Shown in pieces: positions 63,189 through 64,000 of a DNA stretch of 64,000 nt; the first letter of the stretch is position 1, and each line of letters begins with the position of its first letter. The notes below the pieces were generated by a model that searched no databases, was not told the origin of the DNA, and saw only the letters and a program-made list of their open reading frames with translations. The position numbers and the translations under genes are program-made. The stretch is from Streptomyces flavofungini (GTDB lineage Bacteria > Actinomycetota > Actinomycetes > Streptomycetales > Streptomycetaceae): NCBI RefSeq assembly GCF_030388665.1, contig NZ_CP128846.1, positions 8,094,001-8,158,000 of the forward strand, given 5' to 3'.

Positions 63189-63878
63189 ATGCACCTCGAC
63201 CACACCCACGACGAATCCAAGGCGATCAGCGCGGACGCGCACCGCCCCGACGGCACCCGCCGAGCCCTCCGCATCGGCCTCGGCGGCCCCGTCGGCTCCG
63301 GCAAGACGGCCACAGTCGCCGCCCTCTGCCAGGCCCTCCGCGACGAACTCTCCCTGGCCGTGGTGACGAACGACATCTACACCCGGGAGGACGCGGAGTT
63401 CCTCCTGCGCGAAGCGGTCCTTCCTCCGGAACGCATCACCGCCGTGGAGACGGGAGCCTGCCCCCACACCGCGATCCGCGACGACATCTCCGCGAACCTG
63501 GAGGCGGTGGAGGACCTGGAGGACGAGGTCGGCCCACTCGACCTGATCCTCGTGGAGTCCGGCGGCGACAACCTGACGGCGACGTTCTCACGCGGCCTGG
63601 TGGACGCCCAGATCTTCGTCATCGACGTGGCGGGAGGCGACGACATCCCGCGCAAGGGCGGCCCCGGCGTGACGACGGCCGACCTGCTCGTGGTGAACAA
63701 GACGGACCTGGCCCCGTACGTGGGCTCGGACCTGGCCCGGATGGCGGCGGACGCGAAGGCGCAGCGCTCGGAACTCCCGGTGGTGTTCCAGTCGCTGCGA
63801 TCCGAGGAGCACGTGGGCGAGGTCGCGCGCTGGGTACGGGAGCAGCACGTGAAGTGGACGAAGGCCCCGACGAAGTGA
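63189..63878 (+). CDS. ureG: urease accessory GTPase UreG
   Basis: 229 residues. P-loop [20 protein letters not shown] near 35, the nickel-binding CPH motif in [14 protein letters not shown] near 90, [13 protein letters not shown] near 120, and base recognition [12 protein letters not shown] near 173. A His-rich N-terminus ([11 protein letters not shown]) may bind nickel. It delivers Ni2+ to urease with GTP hydrolysis. AAGGAG is 9 nt upstream of ATG; 92 bp separates it from ureF. Confidence 0.97.
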   Translation: MHLDHTHDESKAISADAHRPDGTRRALRIGLGGPVGSGKTATVAALCQALRDELSLAVVTNDIYTREDAEFLLREAVLPPERITAVETGACPHTAIRDDISANLEAVEDLEDEVGPLDLILVESGGDNLTATFSRGLVDAQIFVIDVAGGDDIPRKGGPGVTTADLLVVNKTDLAPYVGSDLARMAADAKAQRSELPVVFQSLRSEEHVGEVARWVREQHVKWTKAPTK

Positions 63879-64000
63879 CCCACCCGCAGCTCCTCCAGGA
63901 CGACACCGGGCTCAGGCCGCCGAGCCCCGCCGGGGTCCGGGCCCGCGCCCGCATCACCGCGCGCAGGGACGCCCAAGGCCGCACGGTCCTGCCCCTCCTC
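63875..64000 (+). CDS. ureD: urease accessory protein UreD (3' part outside window)
   Basis: 42 residues seen from a GTG that overlaps the ureG stop (GTGA, 63875-63878). [20 protein letters not shown] is the usual UreD opening strand (A-x-x-x-x-D-x-x-G-R-T). It would bind apo-urease as the scaffold for UreFG. Position after ureG is the Streptomyces order. Confidence 0.85.
   Translation, partial: MTHPQLLQDDTGLRPPSPAGVRARARITARRDAQGRTVLPLL

Overview
The window is a high-GC (about 72%) actinobacterial chromosome segment and almost certainly comes from a Streptomyces. The evidence is the pervasive G/C third positions, frequent GTG starts, an ECF41 sigma factor, a DUF397 / XRE-DUF5753 / RsbW-like triad, a SAV_915-family protein, a mycothiol-dependent maleylpyruvate-isomerase-fold enzyme, a c-di-AMP (ydaO) riboswitch ahead of an NlpC/P60 hydrolase, and the bio and urease operons lying close together. 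No rRNA, tRNA, CRISPR array, prophage or intact insertion sequence was seen. The window cuts two genes: an alpha/beta hydrolase on the left and ureD on the right.

Layout. 0-4.3 kb: alpha/beta hydrolase (partial), ECF41 sigma factor, a HutC-type GntR regulator behind a DasR-like operator, and a ROK repressor. 4.3-8.1 kb: a response regulator and histidine kinase diverging from a two-gene ABC exporter. 8.2-14.4 kb: a translationally coupled methylmalonyl-CoA mutase operon (mutA, large subunit, meaB, enoyl-CoA hydratase/hydrolase-like). 14.5-16.1 kb: GNAT, the tiny ribosomal protein bL37, and an SDR. 16.4-21.7 kb: a stretch of decayed genes (kdpB, a membrane protein, a TrkA-type channel subunit, an EEP-family hydrolase) around an apparently intact kdpE-like response regulator. 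21.9-28.8 kb: SAV_915 protein, a repeat-rich leader, lysA-like decarboxylase, a two-component pair facing a DedA gene across a regular array of palindromes, and purB. 28.9-33 kb: a TetR / MFS / carotenoid oxygenase / SRPBCC operon. 33-40.5 kb: SGNH hydrolase, maleylpyruvate isomerase family enzyme, LysR, a holin-like protein, two CBS-domain CNNM/CorC proteins, GNAT and an F420-type oxidoreductase. 40.7-45 kb: a MacB/FtsX-type ABC transporter and an antitoxin/Fic-like toxin pair. 45-51 kb: VOC protein, methyltransferase and the biotin genes (bioB-bioA-bioD, divergent bioF). 51-55.9 kb: the DUF397/XRE/RsbW-like triad, LysR/LysE, DUF6328, and the riboswitch-controlled NlpC/P60 protein. 56-59.8 kb: a ClpP paralogue lacking its catalytic His beside an orphan Phd-type antitoxin, and a TetR/membrane-protein pair. 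60-64 kb: ureABCFG and the start of ureD.

How the parts work together. Primary metabolism modules are the propionate/branched-chain acyl-CoA route (mut operon), biotin synthesis, purine synthesis (purB) and urea hydrolysis. Several regulator/target pairs can be read directly from shared operator-like sequences. The TetR at 28.9 kb has the same site over its own start and ahead of the MFS/oxygenase operon. The TetR at 59.1 kb has two copies of one site in its divergent promoter region. Five evenly spaced palindromes plus a degenerate sixth separate a two-component operon from dedA. A 15-bp motif recurs ahead of both a decayed potassium-locus gene and kdpE. A degenerate repeat family with an exact 15-bp period occurs at four separate places, twice inside coding sequence.
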